This document shows, piece by piece, positions 6,826-14,330 of a stretch of 14,899 nt of DNA; position 1 is the stretch's first letter, and each line of letters starts with the position of its first letter. The notes under the pieces are model-generated. The model made no database searches and had not been told where the DNA came from. It saw only the letters and a program-made list of their open reading frames with translations. The position numbers and the translations under genes were made by a program. Location: contig CALALV010000095.1 of the NCBI GenBank assembly GCA_937925605.1, positions 1-14,899 on the forward strand, written 5' to 3'. The DNA comes from an uncultured Woeseia sp. (lineage in GTDB: Bacteria; Pseudomonadota; Gammaproteobacteria; Steroidobacterales; Woeseiaceae).

Positions 6826-7365
6826 ATGGCCAGATTGCAGGAACAGTACAACGCAGAGCTGCGCGGACGGATCCAGGAGAAGCTGGGTCTCCAGAACGTG
6901 ATGGAGGTGCCGCGCATCACGAAGATTACGCTGAACATGGGCGTAGGCGAGGCCGTGGCCGACAAGAAGATCCTCGAGAACGCCATGCGCGACATGGAGA
7001 TGATCTCGGGCCAGAAGCCGGTCAAGACGCTTGCCCGCAAGTCCGTCGCGGGCTTCAAGATCCGTGACGGCTACCCGATCGGCTGCAAGGTGACTCTGCG
7101 ACGCGAGCGCATGTACGAGTTCCTCGACCGGCTCGTGAACATCGCGATCCCGCGTATCCGCGACTTCCGGGGCCTGAACCCGAAGTCGTTCGATCGCCAG
7201 GGCAACTACTCGATGGGCGTCGGCGAGCAGATCATTTTCCCGGAAATCAACTACGACCAGGTGGACGCGATCCGCGGCATGGACATCACGATCTCCACGA
7301 CCGCGCGCAACCCGGCGGAAGGCAAGGCGCTGCTCGAAGCGTTCAACTTCCCGTTCAAGAAATAA
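6826..7365 (+). CDS. rplE: 50S ribosomal protein L5
   Basis: L5 belongs to the central protuberance and, with L18, forms the 5S rRNP. The 179 residues equal E. coli L5. MARLQEQYNAELRGRIQEKLGLQNVMEVPRITKITLNMGVGEA, GQKPVKTLARKSVAGFKIRDGYPIG and NPAEGKALLEAFNFPFKK are diagnostic. GGTGAG (6812-6817) lies 8 nt before the ATG. In E. coli S8 binds the mRNA around this start. I could not confirm an S8-like element here. Confidence 0.98.
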   Translation: MARLQEQYNAELRGRIQEKLGLQNVMEVPRITKITLNMGVGEAVADKKILENAMRDMEMISGQKPVKTLARKSVAGFKIRDGYPIGCKVTLRRERMYEFLDRLVNIAIPRIRDFRGLNPKSFDRQGNYSMGVGEQIIFPEINYDQVDAIRGMDITISTTARNPAEGKALLEAFNFPFKK

Positions 7366-7379
7366 GAGACAGACTGACT

Positions 7380-7685
7380 ATGGCTAAGAAGTCGATGATC
7401 GAGCGCGAGCTGAAGCGCGCGAAGCTGGTACAGCAGTACGCAAAGAAGCGTGCGGCGCTGAAGGAAGTCATTCGCAGCCCGCAGACCGGCGACGAGGAGA
7501 AGGCGGCCGCGCAGGCGAAGCTGAATGCGCTGCCGCGCGATTCCAGCCCGACGCGCATGCGTAACCGCTGCTCGATCACGGGCCGCCCGCACGGCGTCTA
7601 CCGCAAGTTCGGCCTGGGCCGCAACAAGCTGCGCGAGGCTGCCATGAAGGGCGAGATTCCGGGCCTGACGAAGGCGAGCTGGTAG
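7380..7685 (+). CDS. rpsN: 30S ribosomal protein S14, zinc-independent form
   Basis: S14 is a 30S head protein. The 101 residues equal the long E. coli form. The RNRCSITGRPHGVYRKFGLGRNKLREAAMKGEIPGLTKASW C-terminus is intact and lacks the CxxC zinc ribbon of the short type, so this is the C-minus form. It lies 14 nt after rplE. The upstream ribosome site is weak. Confidence 0.98.
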   Translation: MAKKSMIERELKRAKLVQQYAKKRAALKEVIRSPQTGDEEKAAAQAKLNALPRDSSPTRMRNRCSITGRPHGVYRKFGLGRNKLREAAMKGEIPGLTKASW

Positions 7686-7699
7686 GCGGAGTAACGACG

Positions 7700-8095
7700 A
7701 TGAGTATGACTGATCCCATTTCCGACATGCTGACGCGCATCCGCAACGGCCAGCATGCGCGCAAGACCAGCGTGTCGATGCCGGCGTCGAAGGCGAAGAT
7801 CGCCATCGCCAAGGTGCTGAAGGACGAGGGTTACATCCTCGACTTCAACGCCGAGGGCAAGGGCGCGAGCGCGACGCTGATCATCGAGCTGAAGTACTTC
7901 GAGGGCTCGCCGGTCATCGAGCGCATCAAGCGCGTCAGCAAGCCCGGCCTGCGCATCTACCGCGGCAAGGAAGACCTGCCGAAGGTGCTGGGCGGCCTGG
8001 GCGTCGCCATCGTGTCGACCTCGGCCGGCGTCATGAGCGACCGCGAGGCGCGCGAGAAGGGTATCGGTGGCGAGGTGCTGTGCGTCGTCAGCTGA
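7700..8095 (+). CDS. rpsH: 30S ribosomal protein S8
   Basis: S8 binds helix 21 of 16S rRNA and in E. coli represses the spc operon by binding a similar hairpin in the mRNA. The 131 residues are near the E. coli length (130). MSMTDPISDMLTRIRNGQ and the C-terminal STSAGVMSDREAREKGIGGEVLCVV are typical. GGAG (7688-7691) lies 8 nt upstream of the chosen ATG. The second Met at residue 3 is not preferred because MSM is the family start. Confidence 0.98.
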   Translation: MSMTDPISDMLTRIRNGQHARKTSVSMPASKAKIAIAKVLKDEGYILDFNAEGKGASATLIIELKYFEGSPVIERIKRVSKPGLRIYRGKEDLPKVLGGLGVAIVSTSAGVMSDREAREKGIGGEVLCVVS

Positions 8096-8127
8096 TGACG
8101 CGGGCCGCGAACTAACGAGTTACGACT

Positions 8128-8661
8128 ATGTCCAGAATTGCTAAATACCCCGTCGAGCTGCCGAAGGGCGTGGAGTTCAGCCAGAGCGGGCTGCAGGTCA
8201 CGCTGAAGGGCGCGAAGGGCACGCTGTCGATGGAGCTGAACCCGGAAGTGACGCTCAAGAGCGAGGACAACATGCTGTCCGTCGCCGCGCGCTCGGGTTC
8301 GCGTTTCTCGGCCGCGATGTCGGGCACGACCCGCGCGCTGCTCGCGAACATGGCGCAGGGCGTCTCCGAGGGCTTCGAGAAGAAGCTCGAGCTGGTAGGC
8401 GTCGGCTACCGCGCGCAGGCGCAGGGCAAGAAGCTGAACCTGACGCTCGGTTTCTCGCACCCGGTCGAGTACCCGGTGCCCGAGGGCATCACGATCGAGA
8501 CCCCGAGCCAGACGGAAATCGTCGTCAGGGGCGCGGACAAGCAGCAGGTCGGCCAGGTGGCCGCCGAGATCCGTCGCTTCCGTCCGCCCGAGCCCTACAA
8601 GGGCAAGGGTGTCCGCTACGCCGGTGAGCGCGTGGTGATGAAGGAAGCGAAGAAGAAGTAA
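8128..8661 (+). CDS. rplF: 50S ribosomal protein L6
   Basis: L6 is a two-domain 50S protein near the sarcin-ricin loop and L7/L12 stalk base. The 177 residues equal E. coli L6. MSRIAKYPVELPKGVEF and the C-terminal GADKQQVGQVAAEIRRFRPPEPYKGKGVRYAGE are signature segments. No clear Shine-Dalgarno is seen in the 32-nt spacer after rpsH. Confidence 0.98.
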   Translation: MSRIAKYPVELPKGVEFSQSGLQVTLKGAKGTLSMELNPEVTLKSEDNMLSVAARSGSRFSAAMSGTTRALLANMAQGVSEGFEKKLELVGVGYRAQAQGKKLNLTLGFSHPVEYPVPEGITIETPSQTEIVVRGADKQQVGQVAAEIRRFRPPEPYKGKGVRYAGERVVMKEAKKK

Positions 8662-8699
8662 GGCCGTAAGGGCTTATCGAGACAACGGACGAGAACGTC

Positions 8700-9059
8700 A
8701 TGAAACTGGACAAGAAGCAGAACCGCCAGCGCCGTGCCCGCAAGGCGCGCGCGCGTATCGCGGAGCTCAGGGTCAACCGCCTGACCGTGCATCGCACGCC
8801 GCGGCACATCTACGCGCAGGTGGTGGCACCGGACGGCGGCAAGGTCCTTGCGGCCGCGTCGACCGTCGAGCAGGACGTGCGCAAGAACACGAAGAGCACC
8901 GGCAACATCGAGGCCGCTGCCATCGTCGGCGCACGCATCGCGGAAAAGGCGAAGGCCGCAGGCATAGACACGGTCGCCTTCGATCGCTCCGGGTTCCGTT
9001 ACCACGGCCGCGTCAAGGCGCTGGCCGATGCGGCCCGCGAAGCCGGACTGAAATTCTAG
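8700..9059 (+). CDS. rplR: 50S ribosomal protein L18
   Basis: L18 binds 5S rRNA and helps carry it into the central protuberance. The 119 residues match E. coli (117). It has a basic N-terminus (KKQNRQRRARKARARI), RLTVHRTPRHIYAQVV and the ending FDRSGFRYHGRVKALADAAREAGLKF. The ribosome site is not obvious. A 47-nt spacer with two small hairpins follows before rpsE. Confidence 0.98.
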   Translation: MKLDKKQNRQRRARKARARIAELRVNRLTVHRTPRHIYAQVVAPDGGKVLAAASTVEQDVRKNTKSTGNIEAAAIVGARIAEKAKAAGIDTVAFDRSGFRYHGRVKALADAAREAGLKF

Positions 9060-9066
9060 GATTCAC

Positions 9067-9090
9067 GCTAATGGGTTAGCCCCCGTGGGC
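9067..9090 (+). repeat. Two overlapping small hairpins in the rplR-rpsE spacer
   Basis: GCTAA (9067-9071) pairs with TTAGC (9076-9080) around TGGG, and GCCC (9079-9082) pairs with GGGC (9087-9090) around CCGT. The two share GC at 9079-9080, so they compete at the boundary. No T tract follows, so this is not a terminator. It could shape the rpsE initiation region or mean nothing. Confidence 0.3.
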
Positions 9091-9106
9091 GAGCCGGGAC
9101 TTGGAA

Positions 9107-9613
9107 ATGGCAAGAAACGATCAAAACCAGAGTGCTGACGACCTGCTCGAAAAGCTGGTCACCGTCAACCGCGTGGCCAAGGTGGTCAAGGGCGGCCGCC
9201 AGTTCGGTTTCACCGCGCTGACCGTCGTCGGCGACGGCGCCGGCCGGGTCGGTTTCGGCTACGGCAAGGCGCGCGAGGTGCCGGTCGCCATCCAGAAGGC
9301 GATGCAGGCGGCGCGCAAGAACCTGGTCAAGGTGAACCTGAACAACGACACGCTGCAGTACGCGATCAAGGGCCGCCACGGCGCGACCAAGGTCTACATG
9401 CAGCCCGCGTCAGACGGTACCGGCGTCATCGCCGGCGGCGCGATGCGTGCCGTGTTCGAGTGCGCCGGCGTGCGCAACGTGCTCGCCAAGAGCTATGGCT
9501 CGCGCAACCCGATCAACGTCGTGCGCGCGACCATCGCGGCGCTGAAGGGCATTCACTCGCCGCGCTCGATCGCGGCCAAGCGCGGCAAGAAGATCAAGGA
9601 GATCCTGGCCTGA
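9107..9613 (+). CDS. rpsE: 30S ribosomal protein S5
   Basis: S5 lies at the mRNA entry site and contributes to decoding accuracy. The product is 168 residues (E. coli 167). The conserved core runs from NRVAKVVKGGRQFGFTALTVVGDGAGRVGFGYGKAREVP (21-59) to RNPINVVRATIAALKGI. I choose ATG 9107. A TTG at 9101 would add only two residues, and GGGA (9096-9099) is better placed for the ATG. Confidence 0.97.
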   Translation: MARNDQNQSADDLLEKLVTVNRVAKVVKGGRQFGFTALTVVGDGAGRVGFGYGKAREVPVAIQKAMQAARKNLVKVNLNNDTLQYAIKGRHGATKVYMQPASDGTGVIAGGAMRAVFECAGVRNVLAKSYGSRNPINVVRATIAALKGIHSPRSIAAKRGKKIKEILA

Positions 9614-9647
9614 GGGCCGGGTATCCCGGGAACAACGGTAAGGAACG

Positions 9648-9836
9648 ATGGCGAAGTCCAAGCAGCTCAAAGTGACTCTCTTGAAGAGCCGCCACGGCCG
9701 GTTGAAGAACCACAAGGCCTGCATCGCGGGCCTCGGCCTGCGCAAGATCCGCCAGAGCGTGACCGTCGAGGACACGCCGGAAAACCGCGGAATGATCAAC
9801 AAGGTTTCGTACCTCGTTCAAGTTGAGGAAGTGTGA
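9648..9836 (+). CDS. rpmD: 50S ribosomal protein L30
   Basis: L30 is a small, non-essential-type 50S protein with a beta-alpha-beta fold. The 62 residues are slightly longer than E. coli L30 (59). LKVTLLKSRHGRLKNHKACIAGLGLRKIRQSVTVEDTPENRGMINKVSYLVQVEE is typical. TAAGGA sits close to the start codon. A 5-bp hairpin (CCGGG/CCCGG, 9617-9629) lies in the spacer after rpsE. Confidence 0.97.
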   Translation: MAKSKQLKVTLLKSRHGRLKNHKACIAGLGLRKIRQSVTVEDTPENRGMINKVSYLVQVEEV

Positions 9837-9837
9837 C

Positions 9838-10272
9838 ATGCGCCTGAACGAACTCTCGCCCGGCAAGGGCGCCAAGCCGGCCGGCAAGCGCGTCGGCCGT
9901 GGCCACTCCGCGGGCCAGGGCAAGACCTGCGGCCGCGGCCAGAAGGGCCAGCACGCGCGTTCCGGCGGCTACACGAAGGTCGGCTTCGAGGGCGGCCAGA
10001 TGCCGCTGCAGCGCCGGCTGCCGAAGGTCGGCTTCCGCTCGCAGATGGCGAAGAACACGGCCGAACTGCGCCTGTTCGAGCTCGGCCTCGTCGACGCCGA
10101 CGTCGTCGACATCGACGTGCTGAAGAAGGCGCACCTCGTGCCGGCGCGGGTCTCCAAGGTCAAGGTGATCCTGTCCGGCGAACTGAAGAAAGCGGTCAAG
10201 CTCAAGGGCCTGGCCGTGACCAGGGGCGCGCGCGCGGCAATCGAAGCCGCGGGCGGCAGCATCGAAGCGTAA
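9838..10272 (+). CDS. rplO: 50S ribosomal protein L15
   Basis: L15 is a late-assembly 50S protein with an extended Gly- and Lys/Arg-rich N-terminus. The 144 residues equal E. coli L15. MRLNELSPGKGAKPAGKRVGRGHSAGQGKTCGRGQKGQ is characteristic. I choose ATG 9838, one base after the rpmD stop, with GAGGAA (about 9825-9830) as ribosome site. A TTG at 9823 in the same frame would add five residues and is not supported by the family start. Confidence 0.97.
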   Translation: MRLNELSPGKGAKPAGKRVGRGHSAGQGKTCGRGQKGQHARSGGYTKVGFEGGQMPLQRRLPKVGFRSQMAKNTAELRLFELGLVDADVVDIDVLKKAHLVPARVSKVKVILSGELKKAVKLKGLAVTRGARAAIEAAGGSIEA

Positions 10273-10290
10273 GGACGGCTAGTCAAGGCA

Positions 10291-11652
10291 ATGGCGAAAA
10301 AGCCAGGAACCAATCCGGCAGACGCAGCAAAGGCGGCCAGCAGGCTGGGCGAGCTCAAGGCTCGCATCGGCTTCCTGATCGGCGCGCTGATCGTGTTCCG
10401 CGCTGGCACCTTCATACCGGTGCCGGGCGTGGACCCGGCTGCGCTCGCGAACTTCTTCGACCAGCAGGCCGGCAACATGCTGGCGCTGTTCAACCTGTTC
10501 TCGGGCGGCGCCCTGGCGCGCTTCGGCATTTTCGCGCTCGGCATCATGCCGTACATCTCGGCATCGATCATCATGCAGATGGCCAGCATGATCCTGCCGA
10601 GCCTGCAGCAGCTGCGCAAAGAGGGCGAGTCGGGCCGGCGCCAGATCACGCAGTACACGCGCTACGGCACCGTGCTGCTGTCGCTGTTCCAGTCGGTCGC
10701 TGCCGCGAGCTGGCTGCAGAGCCAGCCGGGCGTGGTCGTGAACCCGGGCCCGGGCTTCCTGATCACCGCCTGCATCACGCTGGTGACCGGCACGATGTTC
10801 CTGATGTGGCTCGGCGAGCAGATCACCGAGCGGGGCGTCGGCAACGGCATCTCGATGATCATTCTCGCCGGAATCGTCGCCGGCCTGCCGGCCGCGGTCG
10901 CGGGCACGGCGGAGCTGGTACGCAACGGCGAGATGTCGTCGGCGACGGCGATCCTGCTGCTGCTCGGCGGCATCGCGGTCACCGTGTTCGTCGTCTACAT
11001 GGAACGGGCGCAGCGGCGCATCACCGTCAACTATGCGCGCCGGCAACAGGGCAGGCGCATGTACGCGGCACAGTCGACGCACCTGCCGTTCAAGATCAAC
11101 ATGTCGGGCGTGATCCCGCCTATCTTCGCCTCGTCGATCCTGCTGTTCCCGGCGACGATCGCGCAGTTCTTCGGCCAGGCAGCCGAGCCGAACGCCGCGC
11201 AGCAGGCGCTGCAGACGCTGGGCGCGAACCTGGGGCCCGGACAGCCGGTCTACGTGCTGCTGTACGGCGCGATGATCATCTTTTTCTGCTTCTTCTACAC
11301 CGCGCTGGTCTTCAACTCGCGAGACACCGCGGACAACCTGAAGCGATCAGGCGCGTTCGTGCCGGGTATCCGGCCGGGTGCGCAGACAGCCGACTACATC
11401 GACAAGGTGCTGACGCGCCTCACGTTCTGGGGCGCGATCTACGTCGCCGGCGTGTGCCTGCTGCCGGAAGTGTTCCGGATGTTCTACCCGAGCATCCCGT
11501 TCAACTTCGGCGGTACCTCGCTGCTGATCCTTGTCGTCGTCACGATGGACTTCATGTCGCAGCTGCAGGCTCACGCGATGAGCCACCAGTACGAAGGCAT
11601 GATGCAGAAGGCCAACCTGCGGAATTACGGCCGCAGCGGCACGGTACGCTGA
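10291..11652 (+). CDS. secY: Protein translocase subunit SecY
   Basis: SecY is the channel of the SecYEG translocon in the inner membrane, acting with SecA and the ribosome. The 453 residues (E. coli 443) show ten hydrophobic segments at roughly 25-40, 77-98, 126-143, 155-175, 185-205, 216-237, 272-293, 318-342, 376-396 and 407-424. Family landmarks are FIPVPGVD after TM1, GIMPYISASIIMQ (84-96), GRRQITQYTRYGT, LGEQITERGVGNGISMI, and VPGIRPG (357-363) in the cytoplasmic loop that contacts SecA and ribosome. Its place between rplO and rpmJ is the standard spc position. Confidence 0.98.
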   Translation: MAKKPGTNPADAAKAASRLGELKARIGFLIGALIVFRAGTFIPVPGVDPAALANFFDQQAGNMLALFNLFSGGALARFGIFALGIMPYISASIIMQMASMILPSLQQLRKEGESGRRQITQYTRYGTVLLSLFQSVAAASWLQSQPGVVVNPGPGFLITACITLVTGTMFLMWLGEQITERGVGNGISMIILAGIVAGLPAAVAGTAELVRNGEMSSATAILLLLGGIAVTVFVVYMERAQRRITVNYARRQQGRRMYAAQSTHLPFKINMSGVIPPIFASSILLFPATIAQFFGQAAEPNAAQQALQTLGANLGPGQPVYVLLYGAMIIFFCFFYTALVFNSRDTADNLKRSGAFVPGIRPGAQTADYIDKVLTRLTFWGAIYVAGVCLLPEVFRMFYPSIPFNFGGTSLLILVVVTMDFMSQLQAHAMSHQYEGMMQKANLRNYGRSGTVR

Positions 11653-11681
11653 CCCGGTCAGCGCGATAGCGGAGCAAGCTC

Positions 11682-11795
11682 ATGAAAGTCAGAGCATCGG
11701 TCAAGAAAATGTGCAGGAACTGCAAGATCATTCGCCGTAACGGCGTGGTCCGCGTGATCTGCACGGACGCCCGTCACAAACAGCGTCAGGGCTAA
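11682..11795 (+). CDS. rpmJ: 50S ribosomal protein L36, zinc-binding form
   Basis: L36 is the smallest 50S protein and stabilises 23S rRNA near the L7/L12 side. The reading frame gives 37 residues beginning MKVRASVKKMCRNCKIIRRNG and ending RHKQRQG. Cys11, Cys14, Cys27 and His32 make the zinc ribbon, so this is the C-plus form that Zur-controlled paralogues replace under zinc limitation in some bacteria. GGAGC (11671-11675) lies upstream of the ATG. The gene is 29 nt after secY and only 16 nt before rpsM. Confidence 0.96.
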   Translation: MKVRASVKKMCRNCKIIRRNGVVRVICTDARHKQRQG

Positions 11796-11811
11796 ACGGA
11801 AGGTATCTCAA

Positions 11812-12168
11812 GTGGCTCGTATAGCAGGCATCAACATCCCGTTGAACAAGCATGTCGTGATCGCACTGACGTCGATCTACGGCATTGGACGGACGCGCGC
11901 GCGGCAGATCTGCGGCGTCGCAGGCGTCGCGCCGGAGACGCCGGTCAAGGACCTCGCGGAGCCGGAGGTGGCGAAGATCCGCAACGCCGTCGCCCAGTTC
12001 GAGGTCGAGGGCGATCTTCGTCGCGAAACTTCGATGAATATCAAGCGCTTGATGGATCTCGGCTGCTACCGCGGCATCCGTCACCGGCGCGGCCTGCCGG
12101 TGCGCGGACAGCGTACGCGGACCAACGCTCGGACCCGCAAGGGACCGCGGCGGCCGATCAAGCGTTAA
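11812..12168 (+). CDS. rpsM: 30S ribosomal protein S13 (GTG start)
   Basis: S13 forms bridges from the 30S head to the 50S subunit and contacts P-site tRNA. The 118 residues equal E. coli S13. MARIAGINIPLNKHVVIALTSIYGIGRTRARQICG contains the helix-two-turn-helix region, and the tail RGQRTRTNARTRKGPRRPIKR is conserved. The start is GTG, with GGAAGG (11798-11803) 8 nt upstream. In E. coli the S4-binding pseudoknot leader precedes this gene. The 16-nt gap here cannot hold it. Confidence 0.97.
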   Translation: MARIAGINIPLNKHVVIALTSIYGIGRTRARQICGVAGVAPETPVKDLAEPEVAKIRNAVAQFEVEGDLRRETSMNIKRLMDLGCYRGIRHRRGLPVRGQRTRTNARTRKGPRRPIKR

Positions 12169-12182
12169 TCATTTACATCGCG

Positions 12183-12214
12183 GCCGGCATCACTGACGTC
12201 GATGCAGCACCGGC
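12183..12214 (+). repeat. Hairpin in the rpsM-rpsK spacer
   Basis: GCCG (12183-12186) pairs with CGGC (12211-12214) and GCAT (12187-12190) with ATGC (12202-12205), leaving a 5-nt bulge on the right and an 11-nt loop. It sits in the 73-nt rpsM-rpsK spacer, which is the longest gap inside the alpha cluster. No T tract follows. A control role is only a possibility. Confidence 0.35.
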
Positions 12215-12241
12215 AGCGGTAAGAGAAGAGCAGCTAGAGAC

Positions 12242-12625
12242 ATGGCAGAAACCAAAGTACGCAAGAAGGTCAAGAAGCATGTGGTCGACGCGATCGCCCA
12301 CATCCACGCGTCCTTCAACAACACGATCATCACGATCACCGATCGCCAGGGCAACGCGCTGTCGTGGGCCACGGCCGGCGGCTGCGGCTTCCGCGGTTCG
12401 CGCAAGTCGACGCCCTTTGCCGCGCAGGTCGCCTCGGAGAAGGCCGGGCGCGCCGCGCTGGAGTTCGGCGTGAAGAACGTGGACGTACGCGTGCGCGGGC
12501 CGGGCCCGGGCCGCGAGTCCGCGGTGCGTGCACTGAACGCGCTCGGTTTCCGCATTCAGCACATCGAGGACGTGACGCCGATTCCGCACAACGGCTGCCG
12601 TCCGCCGAAAAAACGCCGCGTATAG
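12242..12625 (+). CDS. rpsK: 30S ribosomal protein S11
   Basis: S11 lies on the 30S platform near the mRNA exit and E site. The 127 residues are close to E. coli S11 (129). AHIHASFNNTIITITDRQGNALSWATAGGCGFRGSRKSTPFAAQ, RVRGPGPGRESAVRAL and the ending DVTPIPHNGCRPPKKRRV are diagnostic. The Asn-Gly in PHNGCRPPK matches the site that becomes isoaspartate in E. coli S11. Purine-rich GAGAAGAG lies upstream. Confidence 0.98.
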   Translation: MAETKVRKKVKKHVVDAIAHIHASFNNTIITITDRQGNALSWATAGGCGFRGSRKSTPFAAQVASEKAGRAALEFGVKNVDVRVRGPGPGRESAVRALNALGFRIQHIEDVTPIPHNGCRPPKKRRV

Positions 12626-12638
12626 AGGCGAGGATCCA

Positions 12639-13259
12639 ATGGCAAGATATCTCGGACCAAAGTGCAAGCTGTCCCGCCGCGAGGGGACGGACCTGTTCCT
12701 GAAGAGCGGCGTACGACCGCTCGAGTCGAAGTGCAAGCTCGAGGTGCCGCCGGGCGGCGCCCCGCAGCGGCGCCCGCGCCTGTCGGACTACGGCATGCAG
12801 CTGCGCGAGAAGCAGAAGCTGCGCCGCATGTACGGCGTGCTCGAGCGGCAGTTCCGCAACTACTACAAGAAGGCCGCCCAGCTGAAAGGCTCGACGGGTG
12901 AGAACCTGCTGCGCCTGCTGGAAGGCCGTCTCGACAACGTCGTTTACCGGATGGGCTTCGCGACGACCCGCGCCGAAGCGCGCCAGCTCGTCAGCCACAA
13001 GAGCATCGAGGTCAACGGCAAGGCCGTGAACATTCCTTCGCTGCAGCTGGCCGCCGGCGACACCGTCGCGGTCCGCGAAAAGGCGAAGAAGCAACTGCGC
13101 ATCCAGAACGCGATCGAGATCGCCGGCCAGGTAGGCCTGCCCGAGTGGGTCGAAGTGGATGCCAAGAAGATGGCGGGCACGCTGAAGTCGTTGCCGGACC
13201 GGGAAGACATCTTGCCGGACATCAACGAAAACCTCGTCGTCGAGCTGTACTCGAAATAA
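12639..13259 (+). CDS. rpsD: 30S ribosomal protein S4, zinc-free form
   Basis: S4 nucleates 30S assembly on 16S rRNA and in E. coli represses the alpha operon. The 206 residues equal E. coli S4. Only Cys9 and Cys32 occur in the N-terminal region, so the four-Cys zinc site of other lineages is missing. The S4 RNA-binding domain begins near residue 97 (RLDNVVYRMGFATTRAEARQLVSHKSIEVNGKAV). GAGG and AGGA tracts (12625-12634) precede the ATG. The usual upstream regulatory target at rpsM appears absent. Confidence 0.98.
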   Translation: MARYLGPKCKLSRREGTDLFLKSGVRPLESKCKLEVPPGGAPQRRPRLSDYGMQLREKQKLRRMYGVLERQFRNYYKKAAQLKGSTGENLLRLLEGRLDNVVYRMGFATTRAEARQLVSHKSIEVNGKAVNIPSLQLAAGDTVAVREKAKKQLRIQNAIEIAGQVGLPEWVEVDAKKMAGTLKSLPDREDILPDINENLVVELYSK

Positions 13260-13275
13260 CCTGGAGTGTGAACCC

Positions 13276-14277
13276 ATGCAGGGATCTGTTAACGAATTTC
13301 TGAAGCCGCGCGTCGTCAAGGTCACGCCGGTGGACGATCTGCACGCCAAGGTGACCATCGAGCCGTTCGAGCGCGGCTATGGTCATACCCTCGGCAACGC
13401 GCTGCGCCGCATCCTGCTGTCGTCGATGCCGGGCGCCGCGATCGTCGAGGCGGAAATCGAGGGCGTGCTGCACGAGTACACCAGCATCGAGGGCGTGCAG
13501 GAAGACGTCGTCGACATCCTGCTGAACCTGAAGCAGGTTGCCGTGCAGATGCACAACCGCGACCACGCCGAGCTGCGCCTGTCCAAGAAGGGCCCGGGCG
13601 CCGTCACGGCGGGCGACATCCAGCTCGACCACGACGTCGAGATCATGAACCCCGACCTCGTCATCGCCAACCTGACCAAGGCCGGCGAGCTGAACATGCT
13701 GCTCAAGGTCGAGCGCGGCCGCGGCTACCGCCCGGCGACGCAGCGGCCGACCTTCGAGGAGCAGGCGGGCCCGATCGGCCGGCTGATGCTGGACGCCTCG
13801 TTCAGCCCGGTGCACCGCGTCACTTACGACGTGGAGGCCGCGCGCGTGGAACAGCGTACCGACCTCGACAAGCTGATCATCGACATCGAGACCAACGGCA
13901 CGATCGACCCGGAAGAGGCGATCCGCCGCGCGGGCTCGATCCTCAAGGACCAGCTGTCCGTGTTCGTCGACCTGCAGGGGCAGGAAGAGGGCACCGGCGC
14001 CGCCGCCGAGAACCAGGTCGACCCGATCCTGCTGCGGCCGGTCGACGAGCTGGAGCTGACGGTGCGTTCGGCGAACTGCCTGAAGGCCGAGAACATCATG
14101 TACATCGGCGACCTGGTGCAGCGCACCGAAGTGGAGCTGCTGCGCACGCCGAACCTCGGCAAGAAGTCGCTGACCGAGATCAAGGAAGTGCTGGAAGGGC
14201 ACGGCCTCGGCCTCGGCATGCGCCTCGAGAACTGGCCGCCGCCGAGCCTGCGCCCGGAACACGAACTGGCGATGTAA
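13276..14277 (+). CDS. rpoA: DNA-directed RNA polymerase subunit alpha
   Basis: Alpha dimerises to start RNA polymerase assembly, and its C-terminal domain binds UP elements and activators. The 333 residues are close to E. coli (329). The N-terminal dimerisation domain includes GYGHTLGNALRRILLSSMPG (35-54). After an acidic linker near 236-250, the C-terminal domain carries the DNA-binding set Arg264, Asn267, Cys268, Gly295, Lys297 and Ser298, which matches the E. coli 265 determinant. GGAG (13263-13266) lies 9 nt upstream of the ATG. Confidence 0.98.
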   Translation: MQGSVNEFLKPRVVKVTPVDDLHAKVTIEPFERGYGHTLGNALRRILLSSMPGAAIVEAEIEGVLHEYTSIEGVQEDVVDILLNLKQVAVQMHNRDHAELRLSKKGPGAVTAGDIQLDHDVEIMNPDLVIANLTKAGELNMLLKVERGRGYRPATQRPTFEEQAGPIGRLMLDASFSPVHRVTYDVEAARVEQRTDLDKLIIDIETNGTIDPEEAIRRAGSILKDQLSVFVDLQGQEEGTGAAAENQVDPILLRPVDELELTVRSANCLKAENIMYIGDLVQRTEVELLRTPNLGKKSLTEIKEVLEGHGLGLGMRLENWPPPSLRPEHELAM

Positions 14278-14283
14278 TTCACA

Positions 14284-14306
14284 GGGACAGGCGCGACGCC
14301 TGACCC
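14284..14306 (+). repeat. Strong hairpin in the rpoA-rplQ spacer
   Basis: CAGGCG (14288-14293) pairs perfectly with CGCCTG (14297-14302) around CGA. Beyond an A-A mismatch, GGG (14284-14286) pairs with CCC (14304-14306), giving 9 bp in total. There is no T run after it, so it is not a canonical intrinsic terminator. It may be a processing or stability element between rpoA and rplQ. Confidence 0.5.
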
Positions 14307-14330
14307 GAAGAGACTTTAAGGTTTACGACC

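Noticed and set aside
8658..8676. Terminator-like hairpin after rplF
   Set aside because: The stem has a mismatch and only short paired blocks, with no T tract. rplR follows in the same operon.
13222..14262. 346-codon minus-strand ORF over rpoA
   Set aside because: It is an antisense shadow of rpoA without its own family signature.
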